A stretch of DNA of 11,625 nucleotides, taken from positions 1 through 11,625 of the forward strand of contig DATMBJ010000174.1 of assembly GCA_035559315.1 (NCBI GenBank), read 5' to 3'. Position 1 is the first letter of the stretch. Every line of letters starts with the position of its first letter. The notes under the pieces are model-generated. The model saw only the letters and a program-made list of their open reading frames with translations. It searched no databases and had not been told where the DNA came from. The position numbers and the translations under genes are program-made. The DNA comes from DATLZM01 sp035559315. Lineage in GTDB: Bacteria > Actinomycetota > UBA4738 > HRBIN12. Positions 6,600 to 11,625 of this stretch are shown here, in pieces.

Positions 6600-7352
6600 G
6601 TGCAGACGCTCCTCTCCACCGACGAGCTCCGCGCGCTGAACGAGCGGTTCGAGCACGCGCACCCCCGGGAGGTCCTCCGGTGGGCCCTGGGCGAGTTCGA
6701 GCGGATCGCGATCGCCTCCGCCTTCCAGGCCGAGGGCACCGTCGTGATGCACCTCGCGACGCAGATCCGCCCCGACGTCCCGGTCCTGTTCCTCGAGACC
6801 GGGTTCCACTTCGCCGAGACCCTGGCCTTCAAAGAGCGGCTCACCGAACGGCTCGGGCTGCGCGTCGTGGACCTCGTCGGCGACCACACGGTCGAGGAGC
6901 AGGAGGCGATCTTCGGGGCCCGGCTCTACGAGCGCGACCCCGAGCTCTGCTGCGAGCTGAACAAGGTCCGCCCGATGCTCCGCGCGCTCCGCGAGCTGGA
7001 CGCGTGGATCACCGCCTACCGGCGGGACTCCTCGCCGACCCGCGCCGACGCGAGGATCGTGGACCGGTACGAGCTCGTCCCGGGCAAGCACATCGTCAAG
7101 GTGAACCCCATGGCCACGTGGACGCGCCGCGACGTCTGGCGCTACCTGCGGGAGCACGACCTGCCCCACAACCCCCTCTACGACCTCGGCTATTCCTCGA
7201 TCGGGTGCGCCCCCTGCACGCGCCTCCGGTTCCCCGGCGAGCCGGAGCGGGCGGGCCGCTGGGCGGGCCTGGCGAGGTGGGAGTGCGGGATCCACGAGCG
7301 CGAGGCCGGCTCGATACCGGGGCCGGATGGGGCGGGGTCCGCGCCGGCCTGA
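6600..7352 (+). CDS. cysH: Assimilatory APS reductase (thioredoxin-dependent), CysH family
   Basis: The 250-residue protein is a PAPS/APS reductase that reduces activated sulfate to sulfite plus AMP, using thioredoxin. The adenylyl-sulfate P-loop-like segment is IASAFQAEG (38-46). Cys117-Cys118 (ELCCELNKV) and Cys203/Cys206 (IGCAPCTR) form the CC...CxxC pattern that binds a [4Fe-4S] cluster. That pattern marks enzymes preferring APS over PAPS, which fits the adjacent sat and the lack of an APS kinase here. The catalytic cysteine is Cys229 in the C-terminal ECGIH. The GTG start has GGAGG 6 nt upstream, an almost ideal site. The last ~15 residues are a Gly/Pro/Ala tail. The gene is divergent from sat and convergent, 9 bp away, with the lipid kinase gene. 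Confidence 0.92.
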   Translation: MQTLLSTDELRALNERFEHAHPREVLRWALGEFERIAIASAFQAEGTVVMHLATQIRPDVPVLFLETGFHFAETLAFKERLTERLGLRVVDLVGDHTVEEQEAIFGARLYERDPELCCELNKVRPMLRALRELDAWITAYRRDSSPTRADARIVDRYELVPGKHIVKVNPMATWTRRDVWRYLREHDLPHNPLYDLGYSSIGCAPCTRLRFPGEPERAGRWAGLARWECGIHEREAGSIPGPDGAGSAPA

Positions 7353-7368
7353 TCGCGTCGCTCAGGCC
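7346..7368. terminator. Shared hairpin spanning two convergent stop codons
   Basis: A perfect 6-bp inverted repeat (GGCCTG at 7346-7351, CAGGCC at 7363-7368, 11-nt loop) covers the TGA of cysH and the TGA of the oppositely oriented lipid kinase gene. There is no U tract on either side, so it is not a classical intrinsic terminator. It could still mark the 3' ends of both messages. Confidence 0.35.
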
Positions 7369-8279
7369 ACCACCCAGATCGCGTCGCGGGCCAGCCCGAC
7401 CTCGAGCGAGGTCCGGTCCCCGAGCACGTCCCCGTCGACCTGGACCGGGAACGGCCGCTCGGACTCCACCACCACCCGCGAGACGTCGTGGAGGTAGTCG
7501 ATGTCGCGGCCCCCCACGTGGCGGGCCGAGCCGAAGATCTGCCAGGCGATCCGCAGGAGCCGGCGGCGGGGGAGCTTCCGGGCCGAGAGCACGTCCAGGC
7601 CCTTCTCGAGCGAGGCCCGCGGCGTGATCCGGAGCCCGCGCTCCTTGTAGTACGTGTACGGGTCGGTCCGCCCGATGAGGACCGAGACCGAGGGGAACGG
7701 CTCCCCGTCGTCCACCCGCACCGTGAGGTCGGGCGCCTTGCCCGCGTAGGTGGCGAGGGCCGCCCGCACCACGGCGAGGAAGGCGGCCCGTTCGAAGGCC
7801 TCCTTGGAACGGGGGAACTTGGCGTCGAGCCGCTTCATCGCGGCCGCGTCGATCCCCGCGCCGCAGTTCACCGCGAAGAACCGGCCGTCGGCCACGCCCA
7901 GGTGGAGCTGGCGGACCTCGCCGTCGAGGGCCTTGCCGATCAGGACCCCGGCCGCCTCCACCGGGTCGAGGGGGAGGCGGAGGGCCCGGACCAGGATGTT
8001 CGTGGCGCCGCCGGGCAGCACCCCGAGCGCCACGTCGGTGCCGGCGAGGCCGTTCACGACCTCGTTGATCGTCCCGTCCCCGGAGAACACCACGACCAGG
8101 TCGATGCCCTGCCCGGCCGCGTCCCGCGCGACCTCGGTGGCGTGCCCCCGGTCCACGGTCTCGAGCACCTGCAGGTCGAAGTCCGCCGAGAGGGCCTTCT
8201 CGATCACGGCCAGCACCGGCCGGGACACGGTCCGGGCCACGGGGTTCACGATCAGGAGGACCCGCTCGATCCTGCGCAC
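7362..8279 (-). CDS. Diacylglycerol/lipid kinase family protein (DagK/YegS type)
   Basis: From GTG 8279 the product has 305 residues. It carries the DAGK catalytic fold: LLIVNPVA (8-15), the nucleotide loop FSGDGTINEVVNG (65-77, with Ser where the family usually has the first Gly of GGDGT), LPGGATNILVRAL (88-100) and the C-terminal beta domain ending in QVDGDVLG (280-287). Such enzymes phosphorylate diacylglycerol, sphingoid bases or related lipids at the inner membrane face with ATP. In Actinomycetota the product may feed phosphatidic acid or inositol lipid synthesis. The exact substrate cannot be read from the sequence. The frame is open to 8357, but starting there would overlap the divergent gene at 8316. 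GTG codons at 8285 and 8297 are alternatives. GATACT (8293-8288) could be a -10 that makes the 8279 start nearly leaderless. Confidence 0.82.
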   Translation of the reverse strand: MRRIERVLLIVNPVARTVSRPVLAVIEKALSADFDLQVLETVDRGHATEVARDAAGQGIDLVVVFSGDGTINEVVNGLAGTDVALGVLPGGATNILVRALRLPLDPVEAAGVLIGKALDGEVRQLHLGVADGRFFAVNCGAGIDAAAMKRLDAKFPRSKEAFERAAFLAVVRAALATYAGKAPDLTVRVDDGEPFPSVSVLIGRTDPYTYYKERGLRITPRASLEKGLDVLSARKLPRRRLLRIAWQIFGSARHVGGRDIDYLHDVSRVVVESERPFPVQVDGDVLGDRTSLEVGLARDAIWVVA

Positions 8280-8302
8280 GGGCACGCAGTATCCCACCCC
8301 CG

Positions 8303-8308
8303 TAGACT
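8303..8308 (+). promoter_or_regulatory. Possible -10 for a leaderless DUF2269-like transcript
   Basis: TAGACT fits the actinobacterial TAnnnT -10 and ends 7 nt before the GTG at 8316. Transcription would thus begin at about +1 to +2 of the start codon. There is no Shine-Dalgarno sequence in front of this GTG, which agrees with leaderless translation. No -35 can be assigned with confidence. Confidence 0.4.
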
Positions 8309-8315
8309 CCCGGCC

Positions 8316-8804
8316 GTGGACCGGGGCGGCTGGGCGCGCCTGTTCCTGTTCCTCCACGTGCTGGGGGCCGTGACGGCCCTCGGCCCCACGCTCACCTACG
8401 GGCTCTGGGGGCGGCGGGCGGAGCGGGCGGGCGGGGACGTCCGGGCCTTCACGCTCCGGACGATCTCCTGGGTGGACCGGCGGCTCGCCACCCCCTCCTA
8501 CGTGGCGCAGCTCGTCACCGGGCTGGTCCTGGTGTGGCTCCTCCGGCTGGACCTGCTGGGGACGCCGTGGCTCCTCGCGTCCCTCGTCCTGTACGCGGGC
8601 ATCGTCGTGTTCGCCGTGGCCCTCTACGCCCCGACGTTCCGCCGCCAGCGCGACCTCGCGGAACGGCTCGCGGAGGACGACGACCCGGCCGTGGCCCGCG
8701 AGTACGGGGAGGTGGCGGCCCGGGCGACGCGCTACGGCCTGGCCGCCGTGGTCCTGACGCTCGCGATCCTCTACCTGATGGTGGTGAAGCCCGCCCTCTG
8801 GTAG
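8316..8804 (+). CDS. DUF2269-like four-helix membrane protein
   Basis: The 162-residue hydrophobic protein has four predicted membrane segments at about 8-30, 62-78, 84-104 and 141-157, with a charged cytoplasm-like loop (108-138) rich in Arg, Asp and Glu. The layout and the FLHVLGAVTALGPTL opening resemble DUF2269, a family of predicted integral membrane proteins of unknown function. No catalytic or metal motif stands out. His14 in the first helix could be a ligand, but that is speculation. The GTG start is inferred from the putative -10 at 8303-8308 and the lack of a ribosome site. The last 34 bp overlap the 3' end of the convergent sulfur-carrier gene. The gene pairs head to head with the lipid kinase gene, so the two may share regulation. 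Confidence 0.7.
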   Translation: MDRGGWARLFLFLHVLGAVTALGPTLTYGLWGRRAERAGGDVRAFTLRTISWVDRRLATPSYVAQLVTGLVLVWLLRLDLLGTPWLLASLVLYAGIVVFAVALYAPTFRRQRDLAERLAEDDDPAVAREYGEVAARATRYGLAAVVLTLAILYLMVVKPALW

Positions 8805-9040
8805 CCGCCCCCGGACACCGGCGGCAGGAGCGCGACCTCCTCGTCCCCCGAGAGCGGCGTATCGAGGGAGGCCCGCTCCCCGTCCACGACCACCGACCCG
8901 GCCCGGGCGATGGCCTCGAACCGCTCGCCGTAGCGGGCGGCGAGCTCGGCCAGGAGCTCTCCTGGGGTCCGCCCCCGGGCCTCGACCTCGCCCGCCCCGG
9001 CGAGCTCCCGCAGGGCGGCGAACAGCTTCACGCGGGGCAC
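8771..9040 (-). CDS. MoaD/ThiS-family sulfur carrier with a C-terminal tail after Gly-Gly
   Basis: The 89-residue protein has the ubiquitin-like beta-grasp pattern of MoaD: VKLFAALRELAG (4-15), TPGELLAELAARYG (25-38), VVVDGERA (50-57) and DEEVALLPPVSGG (66-78). In MoaD, ThiS and CysO the carrier ends at the Gly-Gly that is adenylated and thiocarboxylated. Here Gly77-Gly78-Gly79 is followed by ten more residues (YQRAGFTTIR) before the TAG. As written it could not be activated without cleavage. Some relatives such as QbsE and HcyS are made with extra C-terminal residues removed by a JAMM-type protease. The GTG at 9040 has GAGG 7 nt upstream. No moaE, moeB, cysM or JAMM gene is nearby, so the pathway (molybdopterin, cysteine or other) is open. 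Confidence 0.78.
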   Translation of the reverse strand: MPRVKLFAALRELAGAGEVEARGRTPGELLAELAARYGERFEAIARAGSVVVDGERASLDTPLSGDEEVALLPPVSGGGYQRAGFTTIR

Positions 9041-9075
9041 CGCGGGACCTCGGGCAGGCGCGTCATCGCAGGTCA

Positions 9076-9081
9076 AGGGTA
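9076..9081 (-). promoter_or_regulatory. Possible -10 for the sulfur-carrier gene
   Basis: TACCCT on the minus strand (9081-9076) follows the TAnnnT pattern and would give a leader of about 29 nt to the GTG at 9040. It mirrors the glnR -10-like element across the central palindrome at 9082-9095. No good -35 is visible. Confidence 0.3.
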
Positions 9082-9095
9082 CCCCGGGCCCGGGG
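9082..9095. repeat. 14-bp perfect palindrome between divergent moaD-like and glnR genes
   Basis: The 14 bases (CCCCGGG followed by CCCGGGG) form a perfect dyad at the centre of the 76-bp divergent gap, directly between the two candidate -10 elements (9081-9076 minus, 9103-9108 plus). It would fall in the spacer region of both promoters, a usual place for a repressor operator. The low-complexity G/C make-up lowers its significance. Confidence 0.3.
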
Positions 9096-9102
9096 GCTCT
9101 GG

Positions 9103-9108
9103 TACGCT
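9103..9108 (+). promoter_or_regulatory. Possible -10 for glnR, nearly leaderless
   Basis: TACGCT fits TAnnnT and ends 8 nt before the GTG at 9117, so transcription would start within about two bases of the start codon. No ribosome-binding sequence precedes the GTG, which agrees with a leaderless message. No clear -35 is present. Confidence 0.35.
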
Positions 9109-9116
9109 CGCCCGGC

Positions 9117-9785
9117 GTGGCGGCCGTCGTCCTGCTCACCGATCGCAGCGCGGGCGAGGCGCTCCCTGCCCTCCCCGCCTGGGAGCTCGACCTCAAGACC
9201 GAGCCCCTCTCCCGCGAGGGGCTCGAGCACGTCCTCGCCCTGCGCCCGCAGGCCATCCTCGTGGACGGGGTCGAGAACCCCGGGCAGGCCCACGCGCTGC
9301 TCCGAGAGGCCCGGGAACGCGAGCCACGGACCCCCACCGTGGCGATCGTCGAGCGGGCGGACCTCGAGCGGCTGCCCTGGCCCGAGGTCGCCGACGAACT
9401 GCTGTTCCCGGGGGCGACGGAGGCCGAGATCCGGGTCCGGCTCGCGATGCTCCGCCGACGGACCGGAGGCGGGGGGGACGCGACGGTGCGCCTGGGGCCC
9501 CTCGTGCTCGACACCGAGAGCTTCCGGGTCACGGTCGCCGGCCGCCCGCTCGACCTCACGTTCAAGGAGTTCGAGCTCCTCCGGTTCCTCGCCTCGCGCC
9601 CGGGCCGCGTCTTCACCCGCCCGGCCCTCCTCCGCGAGGTGTGGGGCTACGACTTCTACGGCGGCACCCGGACCGTGGACGTCCACGTCCGGCGGCTCCG
9701 GGCCAAGCTGGGCCCCGAGCACGAGCACCTGATCGAGACGGTCCGGGGGGTCGGGTACCGCTCGGCCGACCTCGACGAGCGCTGA
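9117..9785 (+). CDS. glnR: GlnR-type orphan OmpR-family nitrogen regulator
   Basis: The 222-residue protein has an atypical receiver-like domain (1-112) and an OmpR/PhoB winged-helix DNA-binding domain (about 125-218). The C-terminal half, including LDLTFKEFELLRFLA, EVWGYDFYGGTRTVDVHVRRLRAK split across 174-197, and VRGVGYRS, is strikingly like actinobacterial GlnR, the global activator/repressor of glnA, amt and nitrite genes. The receiver keeps one Asp (Asp50 in ILVDG) but lacks the usual acidic pair and the conserved Lys. This fits GlnR, which dimerises through a charge network without phosphorylation, and no kinase gene is adjacent. GTG 9117 is the start by family length. Downstream lie a small membrane protein and glnA, whose promoter carries GlnR-like boxes, so local control is very likely. 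Confidence 0.86.
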   Translation: MAAVVLLTDRSAGEALPALPAWELDLKTEPLSREGLEHVLALRPQAILVDGVENPGQAHALLREAREREPRTPTVAIVERADLERLPWPEVADELLFPGATEAEIRVRLAMLRRRTGGGGDATVRLGPLVLDTESFRVTVAGRPLDLTFKEFELLRFLASRPGRVFTRPALLREVWGYDFYGGTRTVDVHVRRLRAKLGPEHEHLIETVRGVGYRSADLDER

Positions 9786-9844
9786 CGCCGGGCCCTCCGG
9801 GGGGACCGGGCGGCGGGGTCGGCCGCGGGGATGGGGACGGATCC

Positions 9845-9875
9845 ATGGCCCTTCCGGGCCATCCGAAGATGGCCC
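9845..9875 (+). repeat. Tripartite repeat able to form two mutually exclusive hairpins
   Basis: ATGGCCC (9845-9851), its inverse GGGCCAT (9856-9862) and ATGGCCC again (9869-9875) lie in a row. The middle element pairs perfectly with either flank: a 7-bp stem with a 4-nt loop, or a 7-bp stem with a 6-nt loop that can be lengthened by two pairs past a bulged C. The whole glnR-to-small-ORF gap (9786-9941) has no TA dinucleotide and so no TAnnnT -10, which suggests that this is transcribed as part of a glnR message. It could be an attenuator-like switch, an RNA processing site or a paired operator. Confidence 0.45.
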
Positions 9876-9941
9876 CGGCGGGCTCTGCGCCCCGAGCGCC
9901 GGTCGGCCGACATCTCCGGTGGAGGAAGAGGAGGCGTGAGG

Positions 9942-10100
9942 ATGCTGGAGCTCGTGCTGCGGACCCTGGGGATCGCCCTGGTCGTCGTGGCCCTCGTGCG
10001 GTTCGGCCTCACGATCGCGGGGCCCATCACCCGCCTCGTCCCCGTGCCCACCCGCTCCCTCCTCGACGACGCCCGGGCTCCCGTCCGGGCCCGCCGCTGA
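9942..10100 (+). CDS. Small single-pass membrane protein (52 aa) between glnR and glnA
   Basis: The product has one hydrophobic segment (about residues 4-28) bracketed by Arg residues, followed by a basic tail (LDDARAPVRARR) probably on the cytoplasmic side. I do not recognise a family. The ATG at 9942 has GGAGG 7 nt upstream within a purine-rich run (9920-9940), one of the best ribosome sites in the window and the main reason to call it real. A GTG two codons earlier is too close to that site. The gene lies 156 bp after glnR and 125 bp before glnA, with a GlnR-type operator between it and glnA. The position invites a role in nitrogen signalling or ammonium transport, but nothing in the sequence shows it. 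Confidence 0.62.
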   Translation: MLELVLRTLGIALVVVALVRFGLTIAGPITRLVPVPTRSLLDDARAPVRARR

Positions 10101-10135
10101 GGCTCGCCACGAGGAACCGCCCCGACCCGGCTCCC

Positions 10136-10173
10136 GTAACACGGAATTAACCCGCCGGAAACCGAACCGAGAC
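10136..10173 (+). promoter_or_regulatory. GlnR operator: four half-sites at 11-bp spacing
   Basis: The sites GTAAC (10136-10140), TTAAC (10147-10151), GAAAC (10158-10162) and GAGAC (10169-10173) are separated by exactly six bases each. Known GlnR boxes in Streptomyces and mycobacteria follow gTnAC-n6-GaAAC-n6 repeated. The first, third and fourth sites match well; the second reads TTAAC where GaAAC is expected. This is also the most A/T-rich stretch in the neighbourhood. The array ends 10 bp before the candidate glnA -10, so bound GlnR would cover the -35 region and could contact RNA polymerase as an activator. Confidence 0.72.
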
Positions 10174-10183
10174 GCCCGGGGGC

Positions 10184-10189
10184 TACCCT
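10184..10189 (+). promoter_or_regulatory. Candidate -10 of glnA
   Basis: TACCCT (TAnnnT) lies 36 nt upstream of the glnA ATG, placing the start near 10196 with a leader of about 30 nt. The -35 position (about 10161-10166) shows no consensus and falls inside the GlnR box array, the arrangement expected of an activator-dependent promoter. Confidence 0.5.
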
Positions 10190-10225
10190 CGCCGCGTCCG
10201 ACGGACCCACGAGGAGGGAGGCGGG

Positions 10226-11625
10226 ATGGCGAGCCCGAGGGACGTGATCGCGATGGCCCAGGAGGCCGGGGCGGTGGTCGTGGATCTGCGCTTCTGCGAC
10301 CTCCCCGGCCTGATGCAGCACTTCTCGGTGCCGATCTCCGAGCTCACCGAGGCGAGCTTCGAGGACGGCTTCGGCTTCGACGGGTCGTCGATCCGCGGGT
10401 TCCAGGAGATCCAGGAGTCCGACATGCTCCTGGTGCCCGACCCGGACGCGGCCTTCCTCGACCCCTTCGCCGCGCGGCCCACGCTCGCGATCCACTGCTT
10501 CGTGCGGGACCCCGTCACGGGCGAGATGTACACCCGCGACCCCCGCTACATCGCGCGGAAGGCCGAGCTGTACCTCAAGCAGACGGGGATCGCCGACACC
10601 TCGTTCTGGGGCCCGGAGTGCGAGTTCTACATCTTCGACGCGGTCCGGTTCGACCAGAACCAGCACGAGGGCTACTACCACATCGACGCCATGGAGGGCG
10701 TCTGGAACTCCGGCCGCGAGCGGGAGCTCACGGGCGAGCCCAACAAGGGCTACAAGCCCCGGTACAAGGAGGGGTACTTCCCGCTGCCCCCGATGGACCA
10801 CTACCAGGACCTGCGGACCGAGATGATCCTGAACCTGGAGAGGGTCGGGATCCAGGTGGAGGTCCACCACCACGAGGTCGGCACGGCCGGGCAGGCCGAG
10901 ATCGACATGCGCTACGACACCCTGCTCCGCACCGCCGACAACGTGATGAAGTACAAGTACGTGGTGAAGAACACCGCGTGGCGGGCGGGGAAGACCGTCA
11001 CGTTCATGCCCAAGCCGATCTTCCAGGACAACGGCTCGGGGATGCACACCCACCAGTCCCTCTGGCGGGACGGTGAGAACCTCTTCTGGGACGAGGTCGG
11101 CTACGCGCAGATCAGCGACACCGCCCGCTGGTACATCGGCGGCCTGCTCGCCCACGCGCCGGCGCTCCTCGCGTTCACGAACCCCACCACGAACTCGTAC
11201 CGCCGGCTGGTGCCGGGCTACGAGGCGCCGATCAACCTCGTCTACTCCCAGCGGAACCGCTCGGCGTGCGTGCGGATCCCGCTCTACTACAAGACCCCGG
11301 CGGCCAAGCGGCTCGAGTTCCGCACCCCGGACCCATCCTGCAACCCGTACCTGTCGTTCGCGGCGCAGCTCCTCGCCGGGCTGGACGGGATCCGGAACAA
11401 GATCGAGCCGCCCGAGCCCATCGACAAGGACCTGTACGACCTGCCGCCGGAGGAGAAGGCGCAGGTGAAGCAGGTGCCGGGCTCCCTCGAGGAGGTCCTC
11501 GACGCGCTCGAGGCCGACCACCAGTGGCTCCTCGAGGGCGGGGTCTTCACCGAGGACGTGATCGACACCTGGATCGAGTACAAGCGCCTCCACGAGGTGG
11601 ACCAGGTGCGCCTGCGGCCCCACCC
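10226..11625 (+). CDS. glnA: Glutamine synthetase type I (GSI-beta), 3' end cut by the window
   Basis: 466 codons are present with no stop. Family length suggests only about ten residues are missing. The enzyme makes glutamine from glutamate, ammonia and ATP as a cytoplasmic dodecamer. Hallmarks are FDGSSIRGF (51-59, active-site Asp52), GPECEFYIFD (129-138, metal-site glutamates), DNGSGMHTHQS (268-278, ATP/metal site), NRSACVRIP (344-352) and the adenylylation loop DLYDLPPEE with Tyr404, so GlnE-type covalent control is possible. I checked the frame through to the window end and found no frameshift. The ATG at 10226 has a GGAGGGAGG ribosome site close upstream. The preceding 90 bp carry a GlnR operator, and glnR itself is two genes upstream, which supports this being the main assimilatory glutamine synthetase. 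Confidence 0.96.
   Translation, partial: MASPRDVIAMAQEAGAVVVDLRFCDLPGLMQHFSVPISELTEASFEDGFGFDGSSIRGFQEIQESDMLLVPDPDAAFLDPFAARPTLAIHCFVRDPVTGEMYTRDPRYIARKAELYLKQTGIADTSFWGPECEFYIFDAVRFDQNQHEGYYHIDAMEGVWNSGRERELTGEPNKGYKPRYKEGYFPLPPMDHYQDLRTEMILNLERVGIQVEVHHHEVGTAGQAEIDMRYDTLLRTADNVMKYKYVVKNTAWRAGKTVTFMPKPIFQDNGSGMHTHQSLWRDGENLFWDEVGYAQISDTARWYIGGLLAHAPALLAFTNPTTNSYRRLVPGYEAPINLVYSQRNRSACVRIPLYYKTPAAKRLEFRTPDPSCNPYLSFAAQLLAGLDGIRNKIEPPEPIDKDLYDLPPEEKAQVKQVPGSLEEVLDALEADHQWLLEGGVFTEDVIDTWIEYKRLHEVDQVRLRPH

Noticed and set aside
6470..6889. N-terminal extension of sat by about 140 residues
   Set aside because: It would overlap the 5' part of cysH on the other strand. Sat similarity begins at the ATG at 6469, which has a ribosome site.
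8280..8357. N-terminal extension of the lipid kinase to 8357
   Set aside because: The extra residues are not kinase-like and would overlap the divergent membrane gene starting at 8316. The lipid kinase fold begins right after GTG 8279.
9656..11623. Long minus-strand frame opposite glnR, the small ORF and glnA
   Set aside because: It is the shadow of glnA. The translation has no family motif and is Val/Leu/Gly/Arg-biased, while glnA is intact on the plus strand.
1..11625. CRISPR arrays, insertion sequences, tRNA genes, prophage or attachment sites
   Set aside because: I saw no regularly spaced direct repeats, transposase or integrase frames, tRNA-like T-arm sequence or target-site duplications. 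The genes look like housekeeping chromosomal content with uniform codon use.

Overview
The window is a gene-dense stretch of very GC-rich bacterial DNA (roughly 75% G+C by eye) with strong third-position GC bias and many GTG starts. Four genes point to Actinomycetota: a mycothiol-type glycosyltransferase (MshA), an RsiG-type c-di-GMP-binding anti-sigma factor, an orphan OmpR-like regulator matching GlnR, and an actinobacterial-type GSI glutamine synthetase. The exact lineage cannot be fixed from the sequence. The assortment would suit a deep-branching or uncultured actinobacterial lineage, but that is inference.

Left part (1-6469), all genes on the minus strand. Reading in transcription order: ATP sulfurylase (sat, 6469-5297), a secreted coiled-coil M23 peptidase (5202-4180), the RsiG-like anti-sigma factor (4136-3600), an HD-GYP c-di-GMP phosphodiesterase (3432-2617), an asparaginase of the rhizobial/asparaginase II class (2539-1529) and an MshA-like GT4 glycosyltransferase (1500-247). 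A promoter-like pair sits just before the M23 gene. The next gaps are short or lack TA steps, so the M23-rsiG-HD-GYP-asparaginase-mshA genes may share a transcript. Left of mshA, a good sigma70-type promoter (-35 TTGACC, 17 bp, -10 TAGATT) fires leftward out of the window through at least 139 nt of hairpin-rich, apparently non-coding leader.

Middle part (6470-9040). An assimilatory APS reductase (cysH, plus strand) is divergent from sat. Together they would make sulfite from sulfate via APS without PAPS. cysH converges on a DagK/YegS-type lipid kinase (minus), and a single hairpin spans both stop codons. The lipid kinase is divergent, across about 36 bp, from a DUF2269-like membrane protein. 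That gene overlaps, tail to tail, a MoaD/ThiS-type sulfur carrier whose Gly-Gly is not terminal.

Right part (9041-11625), all plus strand. This is a nitrogen module: glnR, a 52-residue single-TM protein, and glnA, which is cut by the window end about ten residues short of its expected stop. Directly upstream of glnA are four GlnR-like half-sites at an exact 11-bp period, so GlnR probably controls its neighbour. Between glnR and the small membrane gene lies a tripartite repeat that can form two mutually exclusive hairpins.

The points most worth following are: the c-di-GMP reader (RsiG) beside a c-di-GMP eraser (HD-GYP), with one intact and one degenerate ligand motif; the masked Gly-Gly sulfur carrier; the glnR-small membrane protein-glnA module; and the structured leader at the left edge.
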